NCBI GenBank assembly: GCA_946902985.2
Contig: OX336389.2
Location: 279,045,527 to 279,109,526 of the forward strand
Direction: 5' to 3'
Source: Meconema thalassinum
Taxonomy: Eukaryota; Arthropoda; Insecta; Orthoptera; Tettigoniidae
Length of the DNA stretch: 64,000 nucleotides
Shown here one piece after another: positions 61,756 to 64,000 of the stretch (the first letter of the stretch is position 1; every line of letters begins with the position of its first letter). The notes beneath the pieces are model-generated. The model had not been told where the DNA came from. It made no database searches and worked only from the letters and a program-made list of their open reading frames with translations. The position numbers and the translations under genes were made by a program.

Positions 61756-64000
61756 TGAACCCTTTAGTATTGCAGTGTTTGTATGCAAGAATCTTGATCA
61801 AGGGGTCGCGCTCAGTTCATAGTGTGATGTTTACGTTCGCCAAACAACATGCTCTACTGAGGTAAGGGTCATAGGATTAAAACTATAATTAAGAAAGGAA
61901 GTAACAAGGCGTAAAATAATAACATAATTTAATGACTATTAGTGCAAATAAAATGAATATAGACAACAACAATAATAAATTTCCTCCCTGAATCTTCCCA
62001 TGACATAAATATTTATCAAAAGTTGAGGAGTCAGACGGATCTCCCCCTTATAAATAAATGTGGATCCAAGTTCCACTAACTTGCATTGGATTTTATGTAC
62101 GCGTAATGACTAACTACGAGGAATGAGTACTAGGATGACTGTTCGTTTACATCGGGTAACAGCCACGACGCTTACGAAAAATCATCTCGTAAATCAACGT
62201 TTACGGATATGGGACACAACACTAATAAAACCCTTAAAATTAATGCTGACACACAATCTAAAAACTAATATTTACAGGAATCTCCCTCGAGACCCTCCTT
62301 CAATGCAATGACGCATCTGACAAATGAGCTGCCAACCCGGCCAATTGACAATACACAAACAAGGAAAAGACAGCATCGCACGTGACTACACGGGTCACTA
62401 ATACAGAACATAAACATGGAATGTAACCAACAACAACAAAAGCCTCACCGGCTGAGATTACATTATATGAACAAAAGTGCACGTTAAGCTAACGCTTCGG
62501 AGATTATAGTGATTCGTAGGCAACTCCCATTTATTTAAACAATTTTTACCATTGATCAGTTCTTATTCTGTATTTCAATTAAATATACGGAGCCAACAAG
62601 CACTCCCCTAATGACCTTGATGCAATCCATTTCAGCCCGCCTTGTGAAACAACTTCCCCCTTCCTCACTCTGTCATCGTCCAACCCCAGTGTGTAAAAAT
62701 AACATGACCAACTGACCGTTATCTCGTAGAATCAACAGCAACAAATCTCAACCACATAAACATATGGTAAGACCTTAATCGAAATAGCCACATATGTCCT
62801 CGCAAGGTAACCATATGGACCTGGCACCAAGCTGACAGAAATCAGTCTACGCTGAAATTCCCGCTTGTAATGACCAATAAAATACACACACACACACACT
62901 GCTGGGAATGACATAACATTTCTCACACAGGTCGGCTGAATCAGATCCCCACAAACTATTTAAAAAAAACCTACGAGAGAGCTGACTGCTCCTCGCCACA
63001 ATTCACATTGCTCCAACGGCAATAAACTCACTGAATCTGATCAATAATAAACATTACAAGATTAATTTACCCTCCAATCTATTGCATGATTATACTAATT
63101 CAGTCCTACTTCTGAAACACAATATATCTCCGAGAGACGCTTCTTAATCGCACTACGTAAACATATGCGAACACGGTCGTCCACATAGCTACGTTAATTA
63201 AAACAAACCAGAACTTACGACTGTTAAATATGTGCGAGCTGTTTCCATGCAAAAGGTGTGTCAGACCAAAACTAACTACACTACGTTAATCAACACAAGC
63301 AAGATATTTACAAACAAAATATGTCCCATATACCATAAGTTAATTAGTCAGATAATAAGAATATTATTCATGTACTCATCCTCTGCCAGTCACCGTCAAC
63401 GAACATCTGCAGCCATTTCCCTACTTAATGCCGCTTAGCTCGTCTCCCACATCTCGATGTAGTGTTGACAGTTCCAAACTTCTTCCAGGATATGCGATGT
63501 CATCTCTCGTGCTGATGCAAAAAGTTATAGGTTAATTCACACTCGATATCTGTTTACTAAATTCGCCGTTTTAGGTACTTAATTCCCCAGAACAGTCTGT
63601 TGGCGAATTGTCGATGATACTGTCCCTACAAAATAGTACAGTGACTATCTATCACACCAAATTTAACACATTTGTATTAATAAAAATCTGTGTCCTCATG
63701 ACACGCAAAGTACAAGTGCCTACGTCCTTAGACGCACAAAAATGTAATAATAACCTCCGTCCTCAGACGCACAAAAGTAATAGCAATCTCTTGGCTCTTC
63801 ACGCCACTTATAAATGAACTGGCCCTAGGTATCGATAGAGGGGGAAATTATATAAAAATTTCTCTAAATAATAGTGGTACAGGAATGAAACAAATATCAC
63901 TGAATTCGTAAAATTGCGCAGGTCAAGAATATGCCCATTAATCCTAGAATCGACCGTAGAGATGTTGTCCAGCCGAACTCCCGCGTTAATGCTAGCTGTC
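61756..64000 (-). repeat. 5' LTR of element B, incomplete at the window edge
   Basis: Begins at the same base as the 3' LTR (GGGTTCA on the minus strand) and is still matching at 64000. About 690 further bases are expected beyond the window. Contains the (AC)n stretch at 62885-62900. Confidence 0.93.

Larger units (their letters stand above)
52165..64000 (-). mobile_element. Element B: near full-length Ty3/gypsy retrotransposon, cut by the window end
   Basis: Order on the minus strand: 5' LTR (61756 to beyond 64000), primer-site-like sequence, leader, gag, protease, RT, RNase H, integrase, polypurine tract, 3' LTR (52165-55098). The comparable parts of the LTRs differ at roughly 17 positions in 2.24 kb, under 1%, so insertion was recent in sequence terms. 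The coding region has no frameshift, but carries in-frame TAA/TAG codons and two catalytic-site changes. TSD cannot be checked because the outer end is outside the window. Confidence 0.93.

Overview
This window looks like gene-poor nuclear DNA from a large, repeat-rich animal genome, most likely an insect. The reasons are the Ty3/gypsy, hAT, Helitron, Crypton-like and LINE families present, the dense tRNA-derived SINEs, (ATT)n and (CAA)n microsatellites, AT-rich spacers, and no bacterial-style gene packing. An orthopteroid or other polyneopteran host is my guess from overall style, not something the sequence proves. I found no host protein-coding gene I could defend. Nearly everything recognisable is mobile DNA in different stages of decay, often nested, and many insertions can be delimited exactly by their target-site duplications (TSDs).

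Layout. 1-1346: old LTR related to element A, with a triplicated end. 2362-3465: 5'-truncated LINE. 4081-11400: SINEs and TIR elements, including a Harbinger-like MITE inside a SINE, a 1.17 kb foldback element (6638-7809) and a hAT deletion derivative (9349-10540) with a nested SINE. 12513-16106: second LINE copy (13453-15022, 11-bp TSD) between two paralogous coding-like fragments of unknown function. 17728-17895: promoter-like cluster. 18841-20965: hAT element with a decayed transposase, inserted in an unidentified ORF. 21592-27440: SINEs and a degenerate satellite split by a hAT-type MITE. 28046-30546: Helitron replicase/helicase relic split by a second kind of LINE with a 30-bp TSD. 32262-39605: complete-ended but internally deleted Ty3/gypsy element A. 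39684-52155: SINEs, MITEs, a 44-bp minisatellite and a Crypton-like tyrosine recombinase relic. 52165-64000: Ty3/gypsy element B, cut by the window edge.

The two LTR elements dominate. A (minus strand) has 1.32 kb LTRs, a 4-bp TSD, a tRNA-Lys-type primer site, gag and protease-RT, but the rest of RT, RNase H and the integrase core are deleted. B (minus strand) has LTRs of about 2.9 kb and keeps gag, protease, RT, RNase H and integrase in one unshifted frame broken only by TAA/TAG codons, with two damaged catalytic sites.

The most interesting leads are: a short, possibly spliced ORF conserved inside divergent LTRs of family A; the TAA/TAG-only pattern of stops in A and B; a central domain shared by several SINE families with different tRNA-like heads; the tyrosine recombinase relic; and the LINE-in-Helitron and SINE-in-SINE nests whose empty sites can be read directly.
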